Positions 1 through 6,626 are shown, numbered from the stretch's first letter. The stretch is DNA of 16,863 nucleotides from Chloroflexota bacterium (GCA_016875955.1 VGOH01000006.1:1-16863), one strand, 5' to 3'. The notes: generated from the sequence alone by a model not told the origin. Made by a program: numbers and translations.

Positions 1-725
1 ACTACGAGTTTCCCGGAGACGAGATTCCGCTGGTGCGGGTAAGTGCCATCAAAGCACTGGAGTGCGGCTGTGGCAAGAGGGAATGCCAGTGGTGCGGTCA
101 GATATTGAAATTGATGGACGCCGTTGATGAATATATCCCGATTCCGGCCCGGCCCAAGGACCAGCCATTCCTGATGGCGGTTGAAGACGTCTTCAGCATC
201 AAGGGTCGCGGCACCGTACCCACGGGCAGGGTGGAGCGCGGCATGATAAAAGCCGGTGATGAGGTTGAAATCGTTGGCCTGCACCACGAGCCAAAAAGGG
301 TGGTGGCGACCAGCCTGGAGATGTTCCATAAGACGCTTGACTATGCCGAGCCCGGTGATGCCGTGGGCATCCTGCTGCGCGGTGTTGAGCGGGAAGATGT
401 TGAGCGCGGTCAGGTTCTGGCGGCGCCCGGTTCGATTAAACCGCATACCTATGCCGAAGCCAATGTCTATGTCTTGACCAAAGAGGAGGGCGGCCGGCAT
501 ACGCCATTCTTCAATGGCTACAAGCCGCAGTTCTACATTCAGACCACCGATGTTACCGGCTCCATTGAGCTCCCGGAGGGAGTGGAGATGGTGATGCCTG
601 GTGACAATATCACCATGAAGCTGAAGCTCATCTATCCGGTGGCGATGGAGCAGGGCCTGCGCTTTGCCATCCGGGAAGGGGGCAGGACAGTGGGGTCCGG
701 CACCATCAGCAAAATCATAGAGTAG
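1..725 (+). CDS. tuf: Elongation factor Tu, 3' part (5' end cut by window)
   Basis: EF-Tu is the GTPase that carries aminoacyl-tRNA to the ribosomal A site. The reading frame is open from base 3, beginning Y-E-F-P-G-D-E-I-P, which is the end of the G domain. It continues through domain 2 (FLMAVEDVFSIKGRGTV, TGRVERG) and domain 3 (GGRHTPFFNGYKPQFYI, then the terminal GGRTVGSGTISKIIE). The GTP-binding motifs lie outside the window. The GTG at 33 is an internal valine and not a start. An insert near the end of the G domain carries four cysteines spaced C-x-C-x4-C-x2-C (bases 63-95), in place of the variable linker seen in most EF-Tu proteins. The gene heads a co-directional run with rpmG only 4 bases downstream. 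Confidence 0.97.
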   Translation, partial: YEFPGDEIPLVRVSAIKALECGCGKRECQWCGQILKLMDAVDEYIPIPARPKDQPFLMAVEDVFSIKGRGTVPTGRVERGMIKAGDEVEIVGLHHEPKRVVATSLEMFHKTLDYAEPGDAVGILLRGVEREDVERGQVLAAPGSIKPHTYAEANVYVLTKEEGGRHTPFFNGYKPQFYIQTTDVTGSIELPEGVEMVMPGDNITMKLKLIYPVAMEQGLRFAIREGGRTVGSGTISKIIE

Positions 726-729
726 GCTT

Positions 730-897
730 ATGGCAAAAAAAAGTGAAGCCAGGGGTATAATCCATCTCGCCTGCACGGAATGCCGGGAGAGAACCTATAC
801 CACTACCAAAAACCGTAAGAACGATTCTCAGCGGCTGGAATTGAACAAATACTGTCCTCGCTGTCGTACGGTGAGACTTCACCGAGAGGTCAAGTAG
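730..897 (+). CDS. rpmG: 50S ribosomal protein L33
   Basis: A 55-residue reading frame beginning M-A-K-K-S-E-A-R-G-I-I. Two CxxC pairs (C15/C18 and C42/C45) form the zinc ribbon of the cysteine-containing form of L33, and the centre (TYTTTKNRKN) and end (CPRCRTVRLHREVK) are typical. L33 is a small protein of the large subunit near the E site. The start is the ATG four bases after the tuf stop, and the upstream AGAGTAGG is only a modest ribosome binding site, so translational coupling to tuf is plausible. The order rpmG-secE-nusG is the common bacterial order, but the tRNA-Trp gene often found between rpmG and secE is absent: only 23 bases separate them. Confidence 0.95.
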   Translation: MAKKSEARGIIHLACTECRERTYTTTKNRKNDSQRLELNKYCPRCRTVRLHREVK

Positions 898-920
898 TAC
901 GGTATGCTGGAGAGGTAGGG

Positions 921-1142
921 ATGACTGGAGCGGGACATCAGTTAGCCACCACCAGGCGTGCGAGGTTAAGGTTTTTCACCGAGATTATCACCGAGTTGAA
1001 GAAAGTGGTCTGGCTTTCCCGACGCGAGGTTATTTATTTATCCACCCTGGTGCTGATAATATCAGTGGCCGCCGGGCTGCTTCTGGGAGCTATTGATTTC
1101 GGCTTTAGTGCCCTTGTCGAAAAGGTTTTTCTGGGCCGCTAA
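921..1142 (+). CDS. secE: Preprotein translocase subunit SecE
   Basis: A 73-residue single-spanning protein of the minimal bacterial SecE type. The amphipathic surface helix (FFTEIITELKKVVWLSRREV, about residues 18-37) is the family signature. It is followed by one membrane helix (about residues 38-61) and a short tail. SecE clamps the two halves of SecY in the inner-membrane translocon. The GGAGAGGTAGGG at 908-919 is a clear ribosome binding site for the ATG. It lies directly before nusG, the usual arrangement. Nothing is missing relative to short SecE proteins. Confidence 0.95.
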   Translation: MTGAGHQLATTRRARLRFFTEIITELKKVVWLSRREVIYLSTLVLIISVAAGLLLGAIDFGFSALVEKVFLGR

Positions 1143-1214
1143 GCGCCGTTAAATATCGATGACCGCAGGAAGACCGCAACATGTGTAAGCCAAATATAAC
1201 CGGTGAGGTAGAAC

Positions 1215-1748
1215 GTGGCCGATAACGGGGTAAGCTGGTATGTCATCCACACCTACTCGGGGTATGAGGAAAGGGTGCAGAAGAACCTGGAGCAGCGGCG
1301 CAACACCATGGATGCTGCCGATGAAATACTCAAAATCGTCATACCCACCGAGGACGAGATTGAGGTGAAGAACGGCCAGAGGCGTACCGTGACCAAGAAA
1401 ATACTGCCCGGCTATGTGCTGGTGCAGATGAAGATGACCGATAAGAGCTGGAGTGTGGTGCGGAACACGCCCGGTGTTACCGGTTTCGTGGGCAGCGGCA
1501 GCAAACCAACACCGCTCCAGGAGGCAGAGGTCAATCAGATACTGAAACAGATGGAAGCCGAAGCCCCCAAGGTGAAGGTCGGCTTCCGCCGCGGGCAGAG
1601 CGTCAGGGTGGTGGACGGGCCATTTATTGATTTTGTGGGCCTGGTGGATGAAATCAATACGGAGAAGGGCAAGGTCAAGGTGCTGCTGTCCCTTTTCGGA
1701 CAGGAGACGCCGGTAGAGCTCGACTTTTTACAGGTGGAAAAGCTTTAG
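1215..1748 (+). CDS. nusG: Transcription termination/antitermination protein NusG
   Basis: A 177-residue NusG with the two expected domains. The NGN domain (about residues 6-112) starts with SWYVIHTYSGYEERVQKNL and contains KILPGYVLVQMKM and NTPGVTGFVG. The C-terminal KOW domain (about 124-177) contains GQSVRVVDGPFIDFVG and ends ETPVELDFLQVEKL. NusG binds RNA polymerase across its clamp and links it to Rho or to ribosomal protein S10. The start is GTG at 1215, with GGTGAGG just upstream. The 72-base gap after secE shows no terminator. The length matches the family. Confidence 0.96.
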   Translation: MADNGVSWYVIHTYSGYEERVQKNLEQRRNTMDAADEILKIVIPTEDEIEVKNGQRRTVTKKILPGYVLVQMKMTDKSWSVVRNTPGVTGFVGSGSKPTPLQEAEVNQILKQMEAEAPKVKVGFRRGQSVRVVDGPFIDFVGLVDEINTEKGKVKVLLSLFGQETPVELDFLQVEKL

Positions 1749-1766
1749 CAAGCTTGAGGAGATAAT

Positions 1767-2192
1767 ATGGCAAAGAAGGTCAGGACGATAATCAAACTGC
1801 AGATTCCCGCCGGGCAGGCAAATCCGGCACCACCGGTCGGTCCGGCGCTGGGTCAGCACGGCATCAATATCATGCAGTTCTGCAAGGAGTATAACGACCG
1901 TACCTCATCGCAGGCTGGCTCAATCGTCCCGGTGGAGATAACCGTCTTTGAGGACCGGTCCTTCACCTTCATTACCAAGACCCCGCCGGCTGCTGACCTG
2001 CTCAAGAAAGCGCTCGGCCTGGAGAAGGGCAGCGGCAGTGCCGCCCATGAAGAGGTGGGCACCCTTTCCCGCGCCAAGCTGCGTGAGATAGCCCAGGCCA
2101 AGGCTAAAGACCTGAGCGCCAATAGCATAGAACAGGCGGAAAAAATAATCGCTGGTACCGCCAGGAGTATGGGAATCAAGGTGGAACAGTAA
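1767..2192 (+). CDS. rplK: 50S ribosomal protein L11
   Basis: A 141-residue L11 of standard length. The N-terminal domain holds IPAGQANPAPPVGPALGQHG, the proline-rich segment contacted by thiostrepton-type antibiotics and factors, followed by INIMQFCKEYN. The C-terminal rRNA-binding domain holds TPPAADLLKKALGLEKGS and ends SMGIKVEQ. L11 binds 23S rRNA at the GTPase-associated centre together with L10 and L12, which are encoded downstream. The ATG has GAGGAGAT upstream. The stop is one base before the rplA start, so the two are likely co-translated. Confidence 0.97.
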   Translation: MAKKVRTIIKLQIPAGQANPAPPVGPALGQHGINIMQFCKEYNDRTSSQAGSIVPVEITVFEDRSFTFITKTPPAADLLKKALGLEKGSGSAAHEEVGTLSRAKLREIAQAKAKDLSANSIEQAEKIIAGTARSMGIKVEQ

Positions 2193-2193
2193 G

Positions 2194-2907
2194 ATGGCTA
2201 AACACGGTAAGAAGTATAATGAAGCAAGCCAGTTAATTGATAGGACAAAAACCTACGCACCGGATGAGGCAATTGAGCTGACGAAAAAAACGTCGCAGCG
2301 CAATTTTGACGAGACGGTGGAGCTGCACCTTCGCATGGGCATTGACCCGCGCAATGCCTCACAGCAGGTCCGCGGTGTGGCGCTGCTCCCCTACGGGCTG
2401 GGCAAAAGGGTAAGGGTCCTGGTCTTTGCTCAGGGGGAAGCGGTCAAGGCCGCCGAGTCCGCCGGCGCTGACTTCGTCGGCGGCGACGAACTGGTCAAAA
2501 AAATCGAGGACGGCTGGGTGGAATTTGATACGGCCATTGCCACGCCGGAGATGATGGGCAAGGTAGGCAAGCTGGGCAAGATTCTGGGGCGGAGGGGCTT
2601 GATGCCCAATCCCAAGTCAGGAACCGTTGTCGCTGCCGGGGACCTCCCCCGCGTTATTGAAGACTCCAGGAAAGGACGCGTTGAATTCAAGCTGGACCGC
2701 ACCGCCATCATTCACGTGCCGCTGGGCAAGGTCAGCTTTGATAAAGAGCAGTTGTTGAGCAATCTGGCGGCACTCGTTGAAGCAGTGGTTAAAGCCAAAC
2801 CAAGCAGCGTCAAAGGGCAGTACGTGAAGACCGCCGTGCTGACGACGACCATGGGGCCGGGGATAAAGCTTGACCTCAAGCCGACCCTTGAGATGACCAG
2901 CAGTTAA
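2194..2907 (+). CDS. rplA: 50S ribosomal protein L1
   Basis: A 237-residue L1. Recognisable blocks are the early NFDETVELHLRMGIDPR, the domain 2 segment GADFVGGDELVKKIEDGW, and the highly conserved GKLGKILGRRGLMPNPKSGT, then the C-terminal half of domain 1 ending GPGIKLDL. L1 forms the mobile stalk at the E site. In many bacteria it also represses its own mRNA, but no L1-binding mimic was recognised ahead of rplK here. The ATG follows the rplK stop by one base. It is the last gene before an internal promoter and attenuator that separate the rplKA and rplJL units. Confidence 0.97.
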   Translation: MAKHGKKYNEASQLIDRTKTYAPDEAIELTKKTSQRNFDETVELHLRMGIDPRNASQQVRGVALLPYGLGKRVRVLVFAQGEAVKAAESAGADFVGGDELVKKIEDGWVEFDTAIATPEMMGKVGKLGKILGRRGLMPNPKSGTVVAAGDLPRVIEDSRKGRVEFKLDRTAIIHVPLGKVSFDKEQLLSNLAALVEAVVKAKPSSVKGQYVKTAVLTTTMGPGIKLDLKPTLEMTSS

Positions 2908-2911
2908 ACGG

Positions 2912-2940
2912 TTTACTTTTTAACTTGTACCGGCTATAAT
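2912..2940 (+). promoter_or_regulatory. Sigma-70-type promoter for rplJL
   Basis: TTTACT at 2912-2917 and a perfect TATAAT at 2935-2940 are separated by exactly 17 bases. The predicted transcription start is near 2947, just ahead of the L10 leader fold. It lies in an AT-rich stretch right after rplA, so rplJL can be transcribed independently of the upstream genes. Confidence 0.75.
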
Positions 2941-2946
2941 AGTTGT

Positions 2947-3077
2947 GATAATTGAATAGTGTGTCCTGAGACAGCGGGCGCCGGGAACGGCTTAATCAGT
3001 TCGCCTGCCGAGGATGATGGAGAATCTAGCAGAACTAGATTTGCAAATCCCTGTGCGGCGGGCGCAGGGATTTTTTC
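2947..3077 (+). promoter_or_regulatory. Ribosomal protein L10 leader (autogenous attenuator)
   Basis: The segment GAGACAGCGGGCG ... TTAATC ... CGCCTGCCGAGG (about 2969-3012) matches the conserved core of the L10 leader RNA known upstream of rplJ in many bacteria. GCGGGCG (2974-2980) pairs with CGCCTGC (3002-3008). Inside it, CCG-GGAA-CGG (2981-2990) forms a small hairpin with a GNRA tetraloop. A second hairpin, AATCTAG-CAGAA-CTAGATT (3023-3041), follows, and then a strong terminator. In Bacillus subtilis this leader binds L10 with L12 and causes premature termination, so the same logic is inferred here. The palindrome GATTTGCAAATC at 3038-3049 joins the second hairpin to the terminator and could be part of the switch. 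Confidence 0.85.
3045..3076 (+). terminator. Rho-independent terminator of the L10 leader
   Basis: The arm 3045-3056 (AAATCCCTGTGC) pairs with 3062-3073 to give a 12-bp stem with one G-U pair and a five-base loop. Six T residues run from 3071 to 3076. It lies before, not after, rplJ, so it acts as an attenuator. Confidence 0.88.
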
Positions 3078-3097
3078 ATGGCTGGCTCGGGACGTTC

Positions 3098-3103
3098 GGG
3101 AGG
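3098..3103 (+). promoter_or_regulatory. Ribosome binding site that fixes the rplJ start
   Basis: GGGAGG sits seven bases before the ATG at 3111. The in-frame ATG at 3078 has no such site, because the terminator T-run lies immediately upstream of it. The start of rplJ is therefore 3111. Confidence 0.85.
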
Positions 3104-3110
3104 TATTACG

Positions 3111-3635
3111 ATGCCGCGGGAAGAAAAAGTACGGCTGGTTGATGAACTGAGCCAATTGCTTGCGGAATGCAGCATCGGTATATTGACTGACTACCGGGGC
3201 CTGACCACCGCTGAGATAACCGAACTGCGGCGCAACCTCAGGAATTCGGCGATAAAATACCGCGTGGTGAAAAACACGCTGGCGCGATTTGCCGCGGAAA
3301 AGGCGGGAAAAAAGGAACTGGTCGGCTATTTGGAGGGGCCGATAGCCATTGCTTTCGGCTACGGCGATATCGTAGCGCCGGCCAAGATTATTGCCGATTA
3401 CGTACGGACCGGGAAGACAACCCTGGCCATCAAAGGGGGCTTTACCGGCGATAAGGTATTTACTCCAGCGGATATAGAAAGCCTGGCGGCGCTACCGTCC
3501 AGGGAAGTGCTGCTGGGTAAAATATTAGCCGGGATACAGAGCCCGGTTTACCGTCTGGTTAATTGTTTGGCCAATCCCATGAGGGGACTTGTGGGGGTAC
3601 TGCAGGCCAGAGCACAACAACTTGAGGGAGGATAA
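3111..3635 (+). CDS. rplJ: 50S ribosomal protein L10
   Basis: A 174-residue L10 beginning MPREEKVRLVDELSQLLAE. The N-terminal rRNA-binding domain shows SIGILTDYRGLTTAEITELR and YRVVKNTLARFAAEKAG, followed by GPIAIAFGYGD. The C-terminal helix, ending VGVLQARAQQLEGG, is where L12 dimers attach. L10 is the base of the stalk that recruits translation GTPases. Expression is predicted to be set by the leader terminator just upstream. The start at 3111 is chosen for its ribosome binding site; a longer version from 3078 would begin next to the terminator. The stop is one base before the rplL start. Confidence 0.96.
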   Translation: MPREEKVRLVDELSQLLAECSIGILTDYRGLTTAEITELRRNLRNSAIKYRVVKNTLARFAAEKAGKKELVGYLEGPIAIAFGYGDIVAPAKIIADYVRTGKTTLAIKGGFTGDKVFTPADIESLAALPSREVLLGKILAGIQSPVYRLVNCLANPMRGLVGVLQARAQQLEGG

Positions 3636-3636
3636 T

Positions 3637-4236
3637 ATGGCGAAAGAGAAAAAGGCAGAAGCAGCGCAGGAAACTGCCGAAACAAAAGAACAGCCCACCG
3701 CAGAAAAGGCAGCGGTAGCTGAGCCTAAGGCGCCGGCCGCCGCTGAGGTAAAGGAAGCGCCGCCTGCCGAAAAAGCGGCAGAAAAGCCCAAGGCGAAAAA
3801 AGAGGAGGTTGCCAAAGCACCAGCGCCACCGGCCAAAGAGAAGGTCAAGTTATCTCCAGCCATTGAGGAGATAATGAGTTCAATTAAAAAGATGACCGTG
3901 ATTGAGCTGTCAGACCTGGTCAAAGCGCTGGAAGCCGAGTTTGGTGTCACGGCGGCGGCCCCGGTATTCGCGGGAGCACCGGCAGCCGCGGGAGCACCGA
4001 CGGCAGCCGCGGCGGCTGAAGAGCAGACCGAGTTCAGCGTTATTCTCACCGAAGTGGGTGCGAACAAAATCGCCGTCATCAAGGCGGTGCGCGAGGTTAC
4101 CACCCTTGGCCTGAAGGAGTCCAAGGACCTGGTGGAAAGCGCCCCCAAGCCGGTGCGGGAAGGCGTCAATAAGGAAGAGGCGGCGACGATAAAAGGAAAA
4201 CTGGAGGCCGCCGGGGCTAAAGCGGATATCAAGTAA
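3637..4236 (+). CDS. rplL: 50S ribosomal protein L7/L12 with long N-terminal extension
   Basis: The encoded protein is 199 residues, while bacterial L7/L12 is usually about 120-130. The normal protein occupies about residue 69 onward: the dimerisation helices (SPAIEEIMSSIKKMTVIELSDL), an Ala/Gly/Pro-rich hinge, and the C-terminal factor-binding domain (FSVILTEVGANKIAVIKAVRE, LGLKESKDLVE, ending GAKADIK). Residues 1-68 (bases 3637-3840) are a low-complexity tract of Ala, Lys, Glu and Pro that should be disordered or a charged helix. The start ATG has a strong GGGAGGAT and lies one base after rplJ, so the extension looks translated. No alternative start with a binding site lies near residue 69; the next in-frame ATG (3874) would remove part of the first dimerisation helix. 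The family role, recruiting EF-Tu, EF-G and release factors, is established. The role of the extension is unknown. Confidence 0.95.
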   Translation: MAKEKKAEAAQETAETKEQPTAEKAAVAEPKAPAAAEVKEAPPAEKAAEKPKAKKEEVAKAPAPPAKEKVKLSPAIEEIMSSIKKMTVIELSDLVKALEAEFGVTAAAPVFAGAPAAAGAPTAAAAAEEQTEFSVILTEVGANKIAVIKAVREVTTLGLKESKDLVESAPKPVREGVNKEEAATIKGKLEAAGAKADIK

Positions 4237-4308
4237 TACCGGCTCACCCATCTGGTTGAAAAAGGGGCCGGGATGGCCTATAGTAACCAGTAATAAACTC
4301 CGGCTTAC

Positions 4309-4314
4309 GGAGGG
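4309..4314 (+). promoter_or_regulatory. Ribosome binding site, partly in a small hairpin
   Basis: GGAGGG lies eight bases before the ATG at 4323 and decides that start over the overlapping GTG at 4314. CTCCG (4298-4302) can pair with CGGAG (4308-4312) around a five-base loop, which would partly mask the site. Confidence 0.55.
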
Positions 4315-4322
4315 TGGCGGGT

Positions 4323-4586
4323 ATGTCGGTACTGGATTCTCTGATACTGATTGGCGCCGGTGGTCTGTTTCTGGTCATCGGCATACTGGTCTTTGTCTGG
4401 GGCAAGAGGGAGGAGGATAGATATTACAGTGAACTGGCCAAGCGCCCCGGGGACACCCGAGAATTTATAAACCGCTGGCCGCCGCGCCAACAGCCCGGCG
4501 CCCTGAAGATAGGGGGCGCTATCGCCATCGCCCTGGGCGCAATTTTGCTGGTCGTGGGGGGCATCTTCTGTATTTTAGCCATGTAG
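4323..4586 (+). CDS. Small two-helix membrane protein of unknown function
   Basis: I do not recognise this family. The 87-residue product starts MSVLDSLILIGAGGLFLVIG and has two clear membrane helices, about residues 4-27 and 63-86. They are joined by a charged loop (KREEDRYYSELAKRPGDTREF) containing a Pro-rich WPPRQQPG. The ATG at 4323 is preferred over the GTG at 4314 because of the spacing to GGAGGG. It lies 86 bases downstream of rplL without a convincing terminator between, so read-through from the ribosomal operon is possible. It converges on the lipoprotein gene with only four bases between stop codons. It sits where rpoB often follows rplL in other bacteria, but shows no similarity to RNA polymerase. 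Confidence 0.75.
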   Translation: MSVLDSLILIGAGGLFLVIGILVFVWGKREEDRYYSELAKRPGDTREFINRWPPRQQPGALKIGGAIAIALGAILLVVGGIFCILAM

Positions 4587-4590
4587 TGTG

Positions 4591-5076
4591 TTACTGGGCG
4601 GGCGGTGCCGGGCTCAGTTCCTGTAAGTCGGCCTCAATTCTGAGCGCATTGGCCTGAAGTCGACTAGACGGTATCACCCGGCCGTCCTGATAGACGAACC
4701 AGCTTGCCTGCTGCCAGTATGGCTTCGCTTTCCAATCTTTAACATTACTCATGTCCACTTTGACGTACCAGATGCTGGTGCCGTCCTTGAATAGCTCCGC
4801 TTTGGCGCTCCAGTTATCGCTGGTGGTGGTAAACTCGGCAAGGTATGCCTTGGCCTCATGGCTCTGCGCCAGGCTCAGCAGATGCTCGTAGACGGCGAGC
4901 GTCGCCCTGTCCTCGGAATTTATAAAGGTGGTTGGCGCCGGCTTCTGCGTCTCCGGCGATGGCGGCTCGGGGGTGGGAAATGTATAGTCCTGACAGCCGG
5001 CAGAACCGACCGCCATAGCTATAAGCGCGGTAATCAAAATGAGCGGTTTATAATATCTTCCCGGCCAGCGCCTCAT
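4591..5076 (-). CDS. Predicted lipoprotein of unknown function
   Basis: The 161-residue product starts MRRWPGRYYKPLILITALIA, a basic then hydrophobic export signal, and ends the signal at GSAGC, so Cys28 is the likely lipidation site. A Pro/Thr/Glu-rich linker follows (about residues 30-48). A compact domain comes next with LAVYEHLLSLAQSHEAKAYL, an aromatic stretch around SIWYVKVDMSNVKDWKAKPYW, and a strand-like WFVYQDGRVIPSS. It may be anchored on the outer face of the membrane. I recognise no catalytic motif. The ATG at 5076 is chosen because CTCCTCCC on the plus strand (GGGAGGAG on the coding strand) lies four bases upstream. A TTG 18 bases earlier would swallow that site. It follows the ComM-like gene by 23 bases on the same strand and is probably co-transcribed with it. 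Confidence 0.75.
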   Translation of the reverse strand: MRRWPGRYYKPLILITALIAMAVGSAGCQDYTFPTPEPPSPETQKPAPTTFINSEDRATLAVYEHLLSLAQSHEAKAYLAEFTTTSDNWSAKAELFKDGTSIWYVKVDMSNVKDWKAKPYWQQASWFVYQDGRVIPSSRLQANALRIEADLQELSPAPPAQ

Positions 5077-5080
5077 TTTT

Positions 5081-5088
5081 CTCCTCCC
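5081..5088 (-). promoter_or_regulatory. Ribosome binding site of the lipoprotein gene
   Basis: The coding strand reads GGGAGGAG, four bases before the ATG whose first base is 5076. It argues against the in-frame TTG at 5094. Confidence 0.8.
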
Positions 5089-5099
5089 GGTCAAGCCGC

Positions 5100-6626
5100 T
5101 TATATCTCCGTTCTTCTGGGCCGGTACTGAATGGCCTCGGCCACGTGGTGAGCTTTAATTATATCAGAATTCTCCAGGTCAGCGATAGTCCGGGCCAGCT
5201 TCAGCACGCGGTGGAAAGCCCGCGCCGAGAGGTAAAGCTGCTTCATGGCGGCTTTGAGCAGTCCCTGGGCGGCGTCTTCCACCTGGCAGAAGCCCCTGAT
5301 TTCCGATGGCGTCATATCGGCGTTGCAGGTGAGGCTCGTTCCCCGGAAACGCGTCAGCTGAAGAGAGCGTGCCGCCGAGACCCTGGCCTGCACTTTGGCC
5401 GACGGCTCGCCGAGGCGGTCGTCGGTCAGCTTCTCGTAGTCAATATGCGGTACCTCAACGAAGATGTCCACCCGGTCAATGAACGGGCCGCTGATGCGCC
5501 GCTGGTAGCGCGACACCAGGCCCGGTGAGCAGGTGCACTTGCGGAAGGGGTCGCCGTAGTAGCCGCACGGACAGGGATTCATGGCACCGACCAGCATGAA
5601 ACTGGCCGGGAAGGTCACGCTGCCCTGCGCCCGGCTGATGGTTACGACTTTATCCTCAAGAGGCTGTCGCAGCACCTCCAGCAGGGAGTGGCCGAACTCG
5701 GGCAGCTCATCCAGAAAGAGCACGCCACGGTGACTCAGGCTGATTTCGCCCGGCCTGGGCCAGTGCCCCCCGCCAACCAGCCCGGCATTGGAGATAGTGT
5801 AGTGCGGGGCACGGAAAGGCCGGTGTCTTATCATGGGTGTGTCCGGTGGCAGCAGCCCGCTGACGCTGTAGATTTTGGTCACCTCCAGCGCTTCCGCACC
5901 GGTCATCGGCGGCAGTATAGAGGAGAGGGCTCGTGCCAGCAAGGTCTTGCCGCTGCCCGGCGGGCCGTTCATAATGACGTTGTGGCCGCCGGCCGCCGCC
6001 ACCTCCAGGGCCCGCTTGACATGTTCCTGTCCCCTGATATCCGCCAGGTCGGTGGTGGGGGTGGCGGGGTGGCAAGCGTCAAAGCCTGCTTTATCGGCCT
6101 GGTATTCCGGGATGGTGATTTCGCCCTGAAGATAGCCGACCAGCTGGGCCAGCGAGACAACGGGTATGACCCTGGCCCCTTCAACCATGGCAGCCTCTCT
6201 GGCATCAGGTTCGGGCACGATTACAGTGGCGATGTCTTCCTCTCTGGCCAGAGCCACCATGGGCAGGATGCCGCTGGTATGGCGCAGGCCGCCATCCAGG
6301 GAAAGCTCACCGAGGAAGATTGCCCGGGAACTATCGGCGCTCACCTGCTCCGAGCTGAGCAGAATGCCGATGGCGATGGGCAGGTCGTAAGAAGGCCCGG
6401 CTTTTTTCAGGTCGGCCGGCGCCAGGTTCACCACTATCCGCTTCATGGGGAAGCTGAAGCCGGAATTGCGGATGGCGGCGCGGACGCGCTCCCGCGCTTC
6501 CTGAACGGCAGCGTCGGGCAGGCCGACAATGGTCATGGCCGGCAGGCCGCTGGAAATGTCCACCTCCACGTCCACCAGATGACCTTCCAGCCCGACAACA
6601 GCAGCAGTCTTAACTTTGGCTAACAT
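5100..6626 (-). CDS. comM: ComM/YifB-family Mg-chelatase-like AAA+ ATPase
   Basis: A full-length 508-residue member. Residues 1-170 form the ChlI-like N-terminal domain (SSGLPAMTIVGLPDAAVQEARERVRAA, NLAPADLKKAGPSYDLPIA, FLGELSLDG). The AAA+ core has Walker A GPPGSGKT at 221-228 and Walker B GVLFLDELPEF at 301-311, then MNPCPCGYYGD and CTC (352-366), whose cysteines could bind metal. The C-terminal domain holds LSARAFHRVLKLARTIADLE. In Vibrio and Haemophilus, ComM is a hexameric helicase that promotes branch migration during integration of transformed DNA. The same role is inferred here, although no other competence gene is in the window. It is divergent from prfA across 140 bases. The downstream lipoprotein gene lies 23 bases away. 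Confidence 0.9.
   Translation of the reverse strand: MLAKVKTAAVVGLEGHLVDVEVDISSGLPAMTIVGLPDAAVQEARERVRAAIRNSGFSFPMKRIVVNLAPADLKKAGPSYDLPIAIGILLSSEQVSADSSRAIFLGELSLDGGLRHTSGILPMVALAREEDIATVIVPEPDAREAAMVEGARVIPVVSLAQLVGYLQGEITIPEYQADKAGFDACHPATPTTDLADIRGQEHVKRALEVAAAGGHNVIMNGPPGSGKTLLARALSSILPPMTGAEALEVTKIYSVSGLLPPDTPMIRHRPFRAPHYTISNAGLVGGGHWPRPGEISLSHRGVLFLDELPEFGHSLLEVLRQPLEDKVVTISRAQGSVTFPASFMLVGAMNPCPCGYYGDPFRKCTCSPGLVSRYQRRISGPFIDRVDIFVEVPHIDYEKLTDDRLGEPSAKVQARVSAARSLQLTRFRGTSLTCNADMTPSEIRGFCQVEDAAQGLLKAAMKQLYLSARAFHRVLKLARTIADLENSDIIKAHHVAEAIQYRPRRTEI

Noticed and set aside
898..920. Missing tRNA-Trp between rpmG and secE
   Set aside because: The gap is too short for a tRNA and absence here is common in some lineages; the gene is presumably elsewhere.
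3078..3110. Longer rplJ starting at the ATG at 3078
   Set aside because: That ATG follows the leader terminator T-run without a binding site; GGGAGG and the family N-terminus place the start at 3111.
3589..3636. Longer rplL starting at the GTG at 3589
   Set aside because: The extra codons lie within rplJ, and the ATG at 3637 has its own strong binding site.
5688..6623. 311-codon plus-strand open frame opposite comM
   Set aside because: Comm motifs on the minus strand are unmistakable; the plus frame is an antisense by-product of GC-rich codon use.
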